A program made the translations under genes and the position numbers. A DNA stretch of 64,000 nucleotides from Odontocerum albicorne (taxonomy: Eukaryota; Arthropoda; Insecta; Trichoptera; Odontoceridae), in assembly GCA_949825065.1 (NCBI GenBank), contig OX463859.1, positions 13,964,452 through 14,028,451 on the forward strand, read 5' to 3'. Positions 10,811 to 21,910 of this stretch are shown here, in pieces; position 1 is the first letter of the stretch, and each line of letters starts with the position of its first letter. Below the pieces are notes generated by a model. The model did not search any database, was not told the DNA's origin, and saw nothing but the letters and a program-made list of their open reading frames with translations.

Positions 10811-11649
10811 TAAGGCATGAGTAGGCATATTAGGTGATGGTTATATCGTATACACCGGGTTTTCCGAATCGTATTAAATACCAAATAGCACGCATCTCTG
10901 GTGGTTTACATTACATTTTTTGTGGTTTAGACTCTGTAGTCATCTAACGCAAGTGAACCTCTTCAGACCTGAATTAATTCTAAGATTTAAAACATTTTTT
11001 TTCTGCGAGGGTATTGTTTACACTAAATGCCACATCATGTCGTATTAGTTTAGATAGATGGCACCTAAAACGTGTCAAGTCGATAATACAGTACCCTACA
11101 ATCATTCGTTATCATTGGGAACAGAAATATACCACAAAGTGGTTTACAAAGGGCATATGAACTCTGTCCATTGTAATGGACTCCAAGTCTAAAAAGGTTA
11201 AAACTTTACATTTTTTAAATAAACCCTTGTGGTGAAACAACCATTTTAAAAGCTCCACAAACATGGTCATTTTATTAAAAGCATGATGTTTCAATTTCTT
11301 AAGCAAAAAGCACAACAAAAATGAAAGGGTTCATAAAATACAAACGAACCTGTTTTTAATTTAATGTGTATGAGCATATTTGATAAACCCAAATAATTTT
11401 CATTCGAGTAAACAGAACAAAAAAGACAGGGTTTGTACGAATAAACAAAACGCAAAAAGGGAACATGATATGTGCCTTAACGAATTAATACAATTAATAA
11501 AGAGAAACAAATGACGTACGCTTGAGTTAACAAGATACGGAAATAAACGTGCGCTAATGTGGCGGGAACAACGTAATAAGTGTTATTTTTTCTATTTGTA
11601 TTAATAAAAATTCGGTCAAGGAGTTGTTTTTATTAGTAATTATAAATAA

Positions 11650-11930
11650 TTTCATTACGTGTTTGAGTTCGTAATTGTTTTTTTTTTCATAAGGTCTTTT
11701 GAAATATTGTACGGCGTGGTTTGGCTTATAATACCGACGTTTCGAAAATATTGCAATTTTCATCATCAGTTCGTAGTTAGCGAAAAAGCCCTGAAGATGA
11801 AAGCTGCAACGTTTTCGAAACGTTGGCATTATGAGCCGAATCACTCGGTACAATACACCGAAAGAATAACCACAAAAGTCCACAACATGTTTTTTTTTGT
11901 CATAAATATAAGTTATTGTCATTGTTAAGC
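11650..11930. repeat. Inverted pair of Penelope-like or similar element ends
   Basis: Two related segments of about 110 bp face away from each other. On the minus strand, 11680-11775 reads CTGATGATGAAAATTGC and then TTTTCGAAACGTCGG. On the plus strand, 11787-11900 reads CTGAAGATGAAAGCTGC and then TTTTCGAAACGTTGG. Both continue with 'ATTAT(A/G)AGCC(A/G)AA' and 'GTACAAT'. The layout CTGA-N-GATG / stem / GAAAC resembles hammerhead-like motifs reported in Penelope-like elements, but the spacing is not canonical. Confidence 0.45.
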
Positions 11931-12061
11931 ATATAATAAATAACCTTGGTGTATGAAAGCGAGGCCTGAGCAATGAAAAATATTGATAAGAAAATAATAA
12001 ATGCGAGATAAATTATCATTTTTCATAGAATATATGGTGTTGCAAATAGAGTAAAAATTGA

Positions 12062-12960
12062 TGACTGTTTTTTAGATTTATTTAACACTTTTATTGCAAT
12101 ACAATCTGGCGGGCTCATTGCCAGGCGGCAATCTCTTCTAACCAACCAGACAAAAGTAAACGAAGCAAGTTACATGGTCGCATAAACCATTCAAATGACT
12201 ATCCATCCCTACGAAATCCATAAACACATACGTGAGCATGCCCATGCCCATGAACCCCACAAAGACGGACAATCACCCGAACATTATTTTTCATATTAAG
12301 TGAGATATCATCAATCAAAAGGAAAGGAAAAGATGGTGGAGAGGAAAGGAAAAGAAAAATCAGGAATGAAACACGTTTTTTTACTGAGTAGAAATTAAGA
12401 GTTTTTTCAGTCGCTTCTTAAAGCATGCCAAGGACGGAGCGAGTCTTATATTGGTTTGTAACTGATTCCAGAGTCTCACTGCATGGACAGTAAAGGACAA
12501 CGTAAAGAAAGAGGAGCGGTGAATTGGAAAGGCCAATAAACAATCTCTGTTTGAGCGTAGCGCCAATCCATGATTGGAAAGAAACTGAAAATTTTCGGCG
12601 AGATAAGAGGGTGCGGTGCGGATTTATGTAGATGTTAAGTGTAAAATAAAGAATATTATGAATTGCGAAAAGAAGTTGCGAAAGATTTTCAAAGCAAATA
12701 TATGTATAAAACGAATGAAGAGTGAGCAGGGAGTAAACCGATTATTTTATTGAGGGAAATGTAACATGTTTGAGGATCAGAAGGGCATGCATAACGAGAT
12801 GATTGGATATAGATAAATCATGGGCTGCGTGTATGGATAAAAAGGCATGGAGGTATATCCTTGCTGCTACCTCTAAAGGGACATGGAGTGATGGTATGTT
12901 TAAGAAAATAATTCTAAATGTTAAGGATAAATAATTAGTACAAAACATTATCTAAAAAAT
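12062..12960 (-). mobile_element. LINE family A, 5'-truncated 3' end with RT C-terminus
   Basis: A minus-strand frame (12566-12381) reads HAVRLWNQLQTNIRLAPS and FKKRLKKLLIS, the usual last block of Jockey/CR1-type reverse-transcriptase proteins (xLWNxLP...FKxxLKxxL). The 3' UTR runs to about 12062, where it ends in 'aaataaat'-type sequence. Upstream, around 12600-12950, decayed sequence may belong to the same element. Copies of the 3' end lie at 33470, 44718, 56150 and 4100. Confidence 0.75.
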
Positions 12961-13428
12961 ATTTCTTGTCAAGTATTCAGTGCCATTAAACCATTCCTGG
13001 TGCATCTTAGTAATCAATATAGATTTCAGTTTTTCAAGCCGTCGGAAAAACAAACAAATAAATTAGCATGGTTACTTGTGTACTTCTTAATACCATAATA
13101 AACTATGCTTATTTCAATCATTTTCTTTCATCTGCTGTCTGAAGGTGTATAGCTCAGCAGATAATTTAAACAACATACATTAATTGGAGTTAGAATGTCC
13201 TTATATATAGTACCATCAAATAATTGAATTAAATAAATGTAATCTAGAATTATAACGAAAAATAAACTGTATTTTTTATTTATTCTCTACACTTGAAGTA
13301 TTGTATGTGACAAACCTTTTAATTTCTACTTTAAAATGTATCTTAACCAGGACATTTGAAGTTATTTAACTGTTAATAATAATGTTAATAAGGAACTTTG
13401 TTACGAATGGAGCTCCTCAAGGTCTTAC

Positions 13429-13606
13429 CTTTGGTCCCTTGATAGTAGTCGAAGACAACTGCTGGTGTCTTCTTGCGACCACACAAGATATTCTGACGTA
13501 TACGTACAGCATGACCACCATAGGGATGAAGAAAGAACCCATGGCCGAAAACACCACGTAGCCAGGGTTCTGGTTATATCGGCATTCTCCACGCTCTATT
13601 TCGTAC
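13429..13606 (-). CDS. Dop1R2-like dopamine receptor, internal exon (loop 2 to TM5)
   Basis: This 178-bp exon starts after acceptor ATTTTCAG with a single base G, which completes a Trp codon split with the exon at 30933. It ends with a full Lys codon followed by donor GTAAGA. The encoded peptide begins YEIERGECRYNQNPGY, whose Cys is the conserved extracellular-loop-2 Cys that pairs with the Cys atop TM3. TM5 follows with FSAMGSFFIP: Ser at the 5.42 and 5.46 positions, which contact catechol hydroxyls in amine receptors, and Pro 5.50. It then runs into the basic start of loop 3 (RISCVVARRHQQ). The two catechol-contact serines support a dopamine-type receptor. Confidence 0.92.
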
Positions 13607-14256
13607 CTGAAAATCAAATGTCATAATTAAATATTTGATAAATTACTTTTTTTCTCGACCAGGTCCGTGTCAGGACGGTATTTGATAAATTACATAGTTC
13701 ACGTCCCCAAGACTAAATTCCCACTATTTGCATGCTCCTGAAACTGGCTTCTCGAAACAAAATAATTTAGTATATTTCTAATACTGTCGCTAGGATTAAA
13801 CCAATAAAAGAAAAGGTTATTTTAAGTGCTCACCGCCTTGCAGTACAGGATTATATCCTGGATTCTAAAGAATCCTATGGTTATTGTTTGTTTAGAAAAT
13901 GGGGACTATAATAAAATTCAATTCTGTTTTCGAAAGATGGAAATTGTAAGGCCGGCGGTAAATGACTGAAAAGAACAAAAGCAGGGTCATAAAAAAAGAA
14001 ATCCATTGTTCAAGGAAGCACTAAATTCTGTCTAGACGATATATCCTTTTGAGTAATTCCAAGAGATACCGATCTCAATTGTCTTTTAAAAAGATAAAGT
14101 ACAGTCTAGACATGGACCCTTTTTTTTCTTTTGCTTTGCTAATTGTATAGAAATGCCGAAGTCAATTGTCCTTCCTTATAATCTCGGGCCTACCAGGCGG
14201 CCATAGTATTTTTTAGAGAGAGAAGGAAGTCATGTAGCATCTCTTTCTCGCAAGAC

Positions 14257-14264
14257 TATAAAAG
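14257..14264 (+). promoter_or_regulatory. TATA box of the 5' LTR
   Basis: TATAAAAG lies about 590 bp into the LTR in a locally GC-rich setting. Transcription would start near 14290, giving a U3 of roughly 620 bp. The same site recurs in the 3' LTR near 23080. Confidence 0.75.
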
Positions 14265-14616
14265 GCCCGAACCCCCACGAGGAGGGCCCTTCTGCCTTCA
14301 GATACGACGCGGTTAGCACGTCTGTCCAGGAATAGTGTTTTGTACCGAGGACAGCCAGACTAGTTTTCTTCATATATCACAGAAGTCCAGGACGCCATCT
14401 TATATTACGGGTGAATATTATTCCTCCTATTTTTAATGTGGATTTCATCGCCACGCTCAAAAACCCACCGAGTAAAGTAATTTCAAATTGTTATTGGAAT
14501 CTCCCTTGCTAAATACAACACATTTTTTTTTCTTGCCAATTTTAAACTTTTTTTCTTGACATTCGTCAAGTTTTTTTTTATATAATTTTTTTCTTTTTTT
14601 CTTTTTTTTACAATAT

Positions 14617-14622
14617 AATAAA
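14617..14622 (+). terminator. LTR polyadenylation signal
   Basis: AATAAA lies downstream of the TATA box inside the LTR and after a long T-rich stretch. In the 3' LTR the equivalent site (about 23440) would end the genomic RNA. Confidence 0.65.
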
Positions 14623-14874
14623 CTGTTTCATTACAAATTGTTCTTGTTTAATTGTGTCGCCTGTCCCTGCGAGAGTTGAGAGAGAGTTATTCAGAGTTAA
14701 GTGAACCCAACAAAACCCCAGAGATCTAAAGAGTTCCTGTCTCGTTAAGAAGCCGACTGACCTGAACGGGAGTGCCACACCTCATTTGATGGTAATGTTT
14801 TATAATTAATTTAGGTATTAAAATGTGTAGAATCTTAATATTGTTTTTTAAATAGGAAAGAGGTGTGACATAAT

Positions 14875-14892
14875 TGGCCCCCGAACGTGCGG
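14875..14892 (+). other. Candidate primer-binding site
   Basis: Four bases after the 5' LTR the sequence TGGCCCCCGAACGTGCGG begins with TGG, the complement of a tRNA CCA end, in the usual place for a minus-strand primer site. The matching tRNA was not identified. Confidence 0.6.
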
Positions 14893-15018
14893 CGTATTTT
14901 ACTCTGGTATCTCTGATCTCTCGTTGGACAAGGTTTTTTTAATTATAATTTGTTTTGTGTGTTTTAAATAATAATTTGTTTACAGGAAAGTGTTTTATAT
15001 ATATATTTTTTGTGTGCG

Positions 15019-15330
15019 CCGTTTGTTTTCATTGTTCGCGACCGAGTGGTCATCCTTGTGCCCATGTGCTACGGGCTCCGAGTTGGAAAGGCCGTTATTC
15101 GAGTCTTTTTGGAATAGATTTCTAGTTTACTTTTTCCAAATATTTTCTTGTTAAGAATTGTGTGTTCCTTATCAAATTTGATTTAAAAGGTCAGTGTGTT
15201 TAGAGATTTGAACCATGCTTCTCCCGCGTTTGTTTCGCTGTTCGCGACCACGTGGCCGTCTTTGTTGTCGCGTTTATACGGGCTCCGGTTTGGTAAAGAG
15301 CCGTTTTCGAGTTTTTTATTATTCGAATTG
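15019..15330 (+). repeat. Diverged direct repeat near the 5' end of the interior
   Basis: Copies at about 15019-15150 and 15227-15330 share 'gtttgtttt.gctgttcgcga' and 'acgggctccg.gttgg.aa'. They also share the order cgcgacc / gtgg / acgggctcc / ccgtt.tcgag. The copies differ at many positions, so the duplication is old relative to the insertion. Confidence 0.6.
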
Positions 15331-16214
15331 TGAATAGAATTTTAGTTAATCGTGAGAAGAGAAAGAATAGATTTTCTAGTTAACGTTCGCCAAATATTCT
15401 GTTGTCAGGGGAATTGTGTTCCGAGTTATTTGAGACCAATCTCATATTGAGATGGTGCGTGGTTAGGCAAAACGCACGAAACGCCTATCTTTCGTGAAAT
15501 AATTCGCTGTTCAGTTGGCCCAGTTTTTCGGGTTTTCTTTCAAGGATTAATCATTTCTTGGTGCTCGGTTTGTTGAAATATGGAGAATTTCAACGGTTTA
15601 ATATTGCAAAGAAGTAGAAGTTTCGCTTAAGTTAGATTCCTCTTTTACTTAATAAGATTCCGTTGGAGCAAGTTATTTTTGGTTTAGATCTTGGGAAGCG
15701 TTAATGGTCGAATCATGAATTGAATAGTTTCTTTCACTAGTGGATCTATGAACGATACAGTTGTTTATAGAGATTGGATTACATTTTGGTCTATAGTCGT
15801 TTGTTGTTAAAATGGAGCTTCAGTCGGCCTCGTGCCTCGCGGTTGGTTGTTAACACGAATTAGGAAGTCAGTTGTTTGTAAATTTGAACTACGTTGTTTA
15901 GAGAAACCTTGTTAGTTTAACAAAACGATCCAGTTAGAATTGTTGTTTTTTTTGTAAGGTCTTGAATTGCTTCGGTTGGGCTTTTTGTCCTATTGTTTTA
16001 TTGTTGCAATGTATCCAATTAAGGCCGAGGGAAGATCTCTTCATTCTGCTCCCCTGTTTTCAAGAAAAGAAGTGCGCGGTCTGAGAATTGTAAATAGGAC
16101 TAGTGTGGTATTTCGTGAATAGTCAGGCTTAAAAAGAATTAAATTCCACGTGGATTAAGCTCCAGTTCATCTTTGAAAGGAGAGGGGCTGGGCAAAGTGT
16201 TATATGCGCCCTAC

Positions 16215-16760
16215 TTTCGTAAGAAATATTCCAATCGCGTAAATGATCCAGTTTACGAATTTTGTGTAGGATTAAATAATAATTAATATCTCAGTGGTCA
16301 GTTTAGTGATTTTTTGCGAATTGTAGTAGATTGAAAAGGAGATAAAGGATAGGAGTTCAATGTATAGAAAATTTAAATTATGGAATGGTCGTGCGTAATG
16401 GACGGACGCCATTTTGTTTAGCGGCTGGAAATACTGTCCGATGTTTTTCCTTAAGGAAGTAAATTCGCTCGTGGTGTCGTACTTGAAATGGATTAAATTA
16501 ATAAAATAATACAGGAAGTGCGTGGTCAATTGAATGACGATAATTTGTGTTTTGAAATCGTAGAATATTCCAGTTGAACAAGAATTGGTTCCTGGTTATT
16601 GGAGATCAATCTCACCTTGAAAGAAGGTAACTTCCGTAAATAATGTTTCAACCGCGCTAGTGATCCGGTTTACGGATTTTGTTTAGGACTAATTAATAGT
16701 TAAAATCGCAGTGTTCGGTTTGGTAATTTTCAAAGTCAAAGGCAAAAGGACGAATTGCGT
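16215..16760 (+). repeat. Second diverged direct repeat in the interior
   Basis: About 100 bp near 16215-16320 recur near 16645-16745. Both read close to 'gtaaat.atgttcaa.cgcg', 'tgatccagtttacg.atttt', 'taggattaa.taat' and 'cagtg.tcggttt.gt.at'. No coding frame links them. Confidence 0.55.
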
Positions 16761-17799
16761 CGTAATTATGGATAGTTTATTTTGTTAACGGTGCAGCGTG
16801 TCATGCAGTAAAAACTTGAAGAAGGCTCTAGATGTGAATAGTATTGCGTCATAGTTATATTTTTTTGTGATAGCAGTGGCTGTTATTAAACAATAGGTTG
16901 GAATAGTGAGAACTGGAATTAAGTTCTAGAAGGCTTCTTGTAATAGGATATTGTAAATTATTAGGTGAGCTACTGTTGTTGTGGCGAGTTCGTGTAGAAA
17001 GAATTGCGTCATAATTGTTGTCGTTCGGTAATATTGGCTATTCTTGTTGACAGAGGGATTGTTAGAAAGGGCTGTTGTATTTTATTGATAGTCAGCCAGT
17101 CGATGCTGAGTTTTCTTACATGCGCTGTTTTTAAACACTGAATTGAATTTCGGTTGGTTAGATTCCTTTGTGTTTTTGTATCAATACGATTGTTAACAAA
17201 GTGGTTTATGGGTTTCGGTAGGAATATGGTTTTCGGATAATTCCTTTGTTTCTGTAGTGCATCTGGATAACACGGTTGGTTTCGAAATTCGAAAAGAATT
17301 TCGTTCTGAATAGATTCCTTTGTTTTGTGTCGGTGCATTGGGTACAAAGAAGATGGCTTGTTTATCCTTGAAGTAGAAGTAAATAGACTTCCTTCAACTA
17401 GCCATAGTTCCTGTGAGATGCAACATTAACCTTCTCAGAATTAAGGTTAAAAAGGTAGTGATTGCCAGGTAGTCTATAGGGTTTTCCTAGAAGGGTATGG
17501 GTCGGAAGACTTTAGGATAAAACACAGACTAGACATCAGAGCTTATGTATAGAGACAAAACGGGTCCCTTACAGATTATATTCCAAGAATAGGGAATTTA
17601 AAATCATTCTTTGGAGCCACCCTTGTCGGATAACGGATTATCCCAGGTGTGTAGGAAAAGATAGCATAAAGATAGCTCGTAGATTATCTGTTTCCACCCG
17701 TCATCAGTTGAGGATTTGTAAAAACCCTGTTTAGTTTTGAGTAAATAAATAAGGGAAGATAAAAGATCTCGCCTCGCTTCCTTTTACGTAAAAGCGTGG

Positions 17800-19110
17800 C
17801 CAGGTAATCGGTAGTAGAGTATACCATTCCATGTCATAAAAGTCAGGAGAGAATTAGTCCGGATTCTCGTAGTCAGAGCACATAAAGGGAGCATGGCCAA
17901 GTGATAAATAGAGTATAGCCTCCTTGTCATTGCAATAACGTTAGAGTTATTTGTGTATTTTCTCTTTAGAAGCTAAAGAGCGTGGTCGAGTGACCAGTAG
18001 TCGAGTATAGAACTGTTTCTCGTCGTAATAGGGAGATCGTAGTTGAGTATTCTCTCATTTAGAGACTAGAGAGCGTGGTCAGGAGACCACTACATAAGAA
18101 TGGAACTCTTTGTCGGCGTAACAAAGAAATCGTAGTTTGTTATCTTTTTTGAAATTAGAGAACGTGGCCAAGTGACTAGAAGTCGATTATAGCACTCTTT
18201 TGCCGTTGTAAAAACGAGAGAGTTAGTTTGTTGTCTCTTTTGAAATTAGAGAACGTGGTCAGGTGATTAGAAGTCGACCATAGCACTCTTTGTCGTTGTT
18301 AAAACGAGAGAGTTAGTTTGTTATCTTTTTTGGAATTAGAGAACGTGGCCAAGTGATTAGAAGTCGACCATAGCACTCTTTGTCGTTGTAATAACGAGAG
18401 AGTTAGTTTGTTGTCTCTTTTGAAATTAGAGAACGTGTTCAGGTGATTAGAAGTCGACCATAGCACTCTTTGTCGTTGTAAAAACGAGAGAGTTAGTTTG
18501 TTATCTTTTTTGAAATTAGAGAACGTGGCCAAGTGATTAGAAGTCGACCATAGCACTCTTTGTCGTTGTAATAACGAATGAGTTAGTTTGGGTTATCTCT
18601 TTTGAAATTAGAGAACGTGGTCAGGTGACATGAGGTCGAGTGTAGCATTCGTTGTCGTTGTAATAACGAGAGAGTTATTTGAGTATTCTCTCTTTAGAAA
18701 CTAGAGAGCGTGGTCGGGTGACCAGTGATTAAGTAGAGAACTCTGTCTTAATGAAGAGAGCGTTAGAAGAGTATTCACTCTTTAAGCTAAAGATCGTGGT
18801 CGGGTGACCAATAATTGTGCATAGAGCCCTCTATTGTCTTAATAAACAGAGCGTTAGATGAGTACTCGCTCCGTAGAACTAAAGAGCGTGGCTAGGTAAC
18901 CAGAGTGCGAGTATAGCCTCTTTGTGGTTGTAGTAACAGGAGAGTTAATAGTGCATTCTCTCATTGTAGACTGGAAAGCGTGGCCAGGTGATAGCTGGAG
19001 ATTATAAAATTCTGGTCGTTTTACCGGAAACGGAGTTGGGAACTCAGTTTGGAACTCGGTTGGAACTGGAAAGCGTGACCTAGAGTCAAATTATTTGATT
19101 TACCATTCTT
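17800..19110 (+). repeat. Tandem array of ~90-bp structured units (about 15 copies)
   Basis: Unit starts (the GCGTGG / AACGTGG block) fall near 17803, 17889, 17978, 18069, 18160, 18251, 18341, 18431, 18521, 18613, 18706, 18796, 18885, 18977 and 19073, a spacing of 86-96 bp. Each unit has four parts: cgtgg.cAGGTGacCAG, a 'gTcGAgTATAG' block, hairpin 1, and a 'gTTAgTTTG' block. Hairpin 2 follows, leading into the next cgtgg. Units 5-10 are very alike and the outer ones are diverged. In most units both hairpins can be drawn although the arm sequences differ, which argues for conserved RNA structure on the element's sense strand. The first two units show it poorly. No protein is encoded. Confidence 0.9.
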
Positions 19111-19699
19111 GTCTTGTAAGAAGGAAGGAATACAGGGGTTATTTTCTTATTAGAAAACGATTGAAGTTTAGTAGTTCCATATACTATATAGATTGACTAT
19201 TGAATACAGTATAGCTTAGAATAGACCTTATGCGGCGAGTCCGTCGTCACACGATAAGGACGCGAACATATGATATGGGTCCGGTCCTGAGCACAGCTTC
19301 TGTGCCCGGGTGGATTATAGATAAGCTAATAGTTGACAGTGCAGTGATGGGTTCGTCAGCGCCTAATTGGGAGTCATTCATGGTTAGGAAAATGGTTCTT
19401 AAAATAATTAAATTAAATATTTTGTTATATACCTTGAAGGTGTACACTGTCGGATTCCTTGGTGAATGACAGTTTAGTATGTCAAGTGACGTCACCAGTG
19501 CGAATTTATTATTGCACAAGGGTGAATGAATAAGTGAGCTGGCCGTGGGCAATCTCGTATGGATTCATTTCCATATGTTTTATGTATGGGCTGGTATTCA
19601 ACCCGGTGACTTCACCAAAGAATACCTGGCGTTCAATGAACCTAAGCCTGGACCACGAGTGGCGGAATGCTGAGAGCCTAGAGTAGGATTATATGTATC

Positions 19700-19860
19700 T
19701 CAACGAAGGACTTAGGTCCTTCTGAAGTAAGAATTCATGTAATACATAGATGATTAGTACCGTTTGTAGAAGGTACACGTATTACATTCAGGATCAAATT
19801 GCTCTTGTGTAATGCGAGCTTAGGTATTGGGTTACCTAACAGCTGTTGTGGTTTATTTAG
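19700..19860 (+). other. Cluster of strong stem-loops in the retroelement interior
   Basis: Three inverted repeats lie close together. GAAGGAC / GTCCTTC has a 4-base loop near 19716. ATGTAATAC / GTATTACAT encloses a second stem GTACC / GGTAC at about 19736-19786. TTAGGT / ACCTAA has an 8-base loop near 19830. Arms are perfect. They are read as potential RNA secondary structure and no function is known. Confidence 0.7.
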
Positions 19861-19919
19861 TGGTAATTGTTACCTTCTCATTAGATTCCCTATCGGAATT
19901 ATTGGCTGCAGAAGTTAGG

Positions 19920-20400
19920 GCATTAAGTGAAGAAATTCTTGGAAGTGTTCCGAATTTCGTATTGGGGTAGGATTGTCTTCCTAATTGTTGTCTTATCTGG
20001 TAAGAATTCGTGAAGTATTCCGAACTTCTTGACGGAGAGGTGTACCCTTCCCCCGGGAGTAGCGTTCCAAAGATTGTACTGAGGATTCAGTAGAGTATCC
20101 ATCGTGGATAATTGCTTTGCACAAATGCTATCGCTGGACGGTGGTCCGCAAGTTTAATAGCAGTAGAATTGTTCAGTAGTGCTATGGAGTAGGTGTTGCT
20201 TTCCACCGAGTTGAATTTTGGAAAAGATTGTACAGATGGTACAGTGGAGTATCCGTTTCGGATAGTTGCACGTAGCAAGTGTTAGTTATTGGACGGGGTT
20301 CCATGATGATAATAGCCGTTGATGTGTTCGGAATTTCTTGTTAGAGAGGTGTAGCATTCCACGGTGTTGAAGGGCTATAGTATTGAAGTAAGTCATCTTG
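19920..20400 (+). repeat. Diverged repeat pair with compensating stems
   Basis: Two copies of about 170 bp begin near 20070 and 20225 ('aagattgtac'). Copy 1 has TACTGA / TCAGTA, TATCC / GGATA and GGAC / GTCC stems. Copy 2 has TGTAC / GTACA, TATCCG / CGGATA and TTGC / GCAA at corresponding places. A partial third relative lies at 19920-20040. The arms differ but pair in each copy. Confidence 0.65.
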
Positions 20401-20736
20401 TTGACGAATTGGCTCCTGTTGAGTGTGGAGTATATAATTTGAAATAAAAATGATTAATTTTTTTTTGTTGTTGTGTAAAATATTATAATATATTTTGTTC
20501 TGTCAAAGCACTCACCGAGTACGGGGTCGCAAGGTAGTCTGTTAGGCAGCGCAATGAAAGGTTTATGGGAAATGTGGAGGTTGTAGTGGTGCTGCTGGGA
20601 GGAATAAGGATAAGAGTATGGTGCGTTCTCGAATGAACTTTGACAGAATTTATGTAACTGTTACGGTAATTGCCGTTGTATTTTTGTTTTGTTTTGAACT
20701 TGTACTGATTTTATGTAACTGTTATGATGATTACCG

Positions 20737-21910
20737 TTGTATTGTTTGCTCTGTTTGAGTTTTGGGATAAGAACTCTGGTTACTGTGGCGTTGGCAGCAT
20801 GCGTCATGACTGGGGGCTGCGTTTCTTGGATAGTGAAATCTCGAAACGAACCCGTGCCCTTGTGGTCGGACGTATGGTGGGTGTCGCTCGGTAAATTGAA
20901 TTCCCTGTCTTTGTTGTTTATTATTGTCTCCTTACTTTGGCTCGGTGTGAATCACCGAGAGGCCTTGGGCAGCCTTAAGAGTCCGGGTTGGGGGAAGCTA
21001 GCCTCCCAACCGATAAAGGTTTTGAAGATGGCCTGAGAATACATCTGGGATGGATTGCTGTGTGTCTCCATCACGGGCCTCATGAACCCAAATTAGCGAT
21101 TGCGATTACAGATGTGTTCTGTCATGCTCATGTTTCGGGCTAGGGTAACTTCGGTTCGTGAGGGTCGCGTGTCTGTCGCTCGGATCCTAGATGACCAAAG
21201 TTGTGTATGTGGTATCACGTGATTCTTGGCTCTGTTCTGGGGGTCCGTAGACGCGTCCTGCTTTCAACCGGGGCTACTCGCCAATTTTGTATTATGTTTT
21301 GTGTTTTTTTTTTTTTAGTGGACTAAGGGTCCATTTATACAGTTACCATTCTGTGTGGTGGTGAATTGTTGCTGCAACGGTTGTCCAGACCTTGGAGTCT
21401 GAGGAAACCCAAGTTATGTGTAAAGTTCTGTCTGAACTTAAGGAGATACAAGTCCTCGAAAATGGTTCTGTGTGAACCATAGGATATTTGTAATTTAACG
21501 TATAAGGTTCTGTGTGAACCTCTTGAGAATTGTAAATGATGAATATTGGCAATTGCGAAATTTATTGTTATCTTTGTTGTTGTCATTTCGCCCGGAAGTG
21601 GCCGGAAGTTTGGACCGTCTTGTGCTGTGTGCCAGGGGCGGTCGTATTGTGGAAAGCGCCCGTGATATGGGGCCGCTTTAAAATTTATCAGTTCCCGACT
21701 GTGCAGTATAGGGAAGGGCGAAGAGAGGATTGTGTTGTAAAGTGTTGTCTTTGGCGTATCAAGGGAAGAGGGGTTGTAATTTTGTGTTTGAGCCATGTGG
21801 GTGGTTGGTTGGACGAAATCCACATTGAAAGGGGAGAATTTCAGGAATCACCTTTGAAGAGCAGCTGGTTCATAGGTTGGCCCGTGACCTGCAGTGAACC
21901 CACTTAAGTC
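20737..21910 (+). other. Interior stretch with short unrecognised frames
   Basis: Frames of 99 codons (20737-21036) and 123 codons (21536-21907) are open on the plus strand, with one of 162 codons on the minus strand over the latter. None shows a zinc knuckle, protease, reverse transcriptase, RNase H or integrase motif. Overlap of frames on both strands argues against real coding. Confidence 0.5.
21425..21540 (+). other. Three hairpins with a shared loop
   Basis: Successive stems AAGTTC / GAACTT, ATGGTTC / GAACCAT and AGGTTC / GAACCT (near 21430, 21465 and 21508) each close a loop reading TGTCT or TGTGT. Stem bases outside the common GTTC/GAAC core differ but remain complementary. They lie about 1 kb before the 3' LTR. 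Confidence 0.75.

Larger units (their letters stand above)
13668..14870 (+). repeat. 5' LTR of the LARD-like element
   Basis: This 1203-bp direct repeat is matched base for base with 22491-23693 except at position 13939. It starts TGTCAGGACGG and ends GGTGTGACA. It contains a TATA box at 14257-14264 and a poly(A) signal at 14617-14622 in the same orientation, consistent with a U3-R-U5 order. T-rich tracts fill 14520-14610. Confidence 0.95.

Noticed and set aside
18299..18556. Repetitive 85-codon minus-strand frame (LWSTSNHL repeats)
   Set aside because: It is the antisense reading of the 90-bp structured array. The repeat unit happens to be a multiple of three there.
17800..19110. CRISPR array
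   Set aside because: The units are ~90-bp diverged tandem repeats without unique spacers, inside a eukaryotic LTR element.
21335..21907. Frames of 123-162 codons near the 3' end of the retroelement as possible gag or env
   Set aside because: They overlap on both strands, have no zinc knuckle, transmembrane or catalytic pattern, and cover the covarying hairpins.
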